This document shows, in pieces, positions 5,523 to 5,581 of a stretch of DNA of 5,581 bases. This stretch comes from Gammaproteobacteria bacterium (GTDB taxonomy: Bacteria; Pseudomonadota; Gammaproteobacteria; Eutrophobiales; Eutrophobiaceae), in NCBI GenBank assembly GCA_018676275.1, contig JABHFC010000193.1, positions 1-5,581 on the forward strand, in the 5' to 3' direction. How positions within the stretch are numbered: the first letter of the stretch is position 1; every line of letters starts with the position of its first letter. The translations under genes were made by a program, and so were the position numbers. Under the pieces are notes generated by a model. The model saw only the letters and a list, made by a program, of their open reading frames with translations. It was not told the origin of the DNA and made no database searches.

Positions 5523-5581
5523 ATGGCTGACGATGCAAAAAAACAAGTGCTGTTAATGATTGCCGATATAAGCGGTTATAC
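5523..5581 (+). CDS. N-terminal fragment of a class III cyclase-like / DUF2652 protein, 3' end outside window
   Basis: Nineteen codons plus two bases are present before the right edge, starting at ATG: a short charged start (MADDAKKQ), then VLLMIADISGYT. A [LI]ADISG[YF]T motif at the first beta-strand is the hallmark of class III adenylate/guanylate cyclase-fold domains, where the Asp binds metal. Its position at the very N-terminus is typical of the small DUF2652 proteins. Whether it cyclises a nucleotide cannot be judged, since the rest of the domain is missing. Only a weak Shine-Dalgarno (GAG at 5511-5513) precedes it. It is transcribed away from gshA. Confidence 0.7.
   Translation, partial: MADDAKKQVLLMIADISGY

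Overview
The window looks like a piece of a Gram-negative, probably gammaproteobacterial, chromosome. The evidence is a full-length proteobacterial-type glutamate-cysteine ligase (GshA) alignable with the E. coli enzyme along its length, several exported or membrane-anchored proteins with Gram-negative style N-termini, and clear Shine-Dalgarno sites. Base composition is moderately AT-leaning and looks uniform. I see no mobile element, CRISPR array, tRNA or rRNA. The genus cannot be named from what is visible.

Layout: six genes run leftwards (minus strand) in one head-to-tail series, read from right to left. They are gshA (5230-3665), a membrane-anchored thioredoxin-fold protein (3590-3006), a small exported helical protein with CnrX/Spy-like metal-ligand motifs (2934-2557), an 11-helix sodium-coupled NSS/LeuT-family transporter (2506-1139), a membrane-anchored single-domain rhodanese (1104-592), and a hypothetical protein whose 3' end leaves the window (589-1). 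Gaps are 74, 71, 50, 34 and 2 nt. None holds a convincing terminator, so all six could be co-transcribed. To the right, a 292-nt divergent intergenic region carries candidate promoters in both directions, a 14-bp inverted repeat and an 8-bp direct repeat. It leads into the first 19 codons of a plus-strand gene with an N-terminal ADISGYT motif, typical of class III cyclase-like / DUF2652 proteins.

Possible joint role (inference): gshA makes gamma-glutamylcysteine for glutathione in the cytosol. The thioredoxin-like and CnrX-like proteins would act at the outer face of the inner membrane in thiol redox and metal handling or sensing. The rhodanese would handle sulfane sulfur, and the NSS symporter would import an unidentified amino acid. 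A thiol, sulfur and metal stress theme is therefore plausible, but no single gene proves it. Two genes, gshA and the rhodanese, start with TTG behind good Shine-Dalgarno sites. The most interesting points are the CnrX-like ligand pattern without an adjacent cnrY/cnrH, the four-cysteine thioredoxin with a CSIC active site, and the palindrome-bearing divergent promoter region of gshA.
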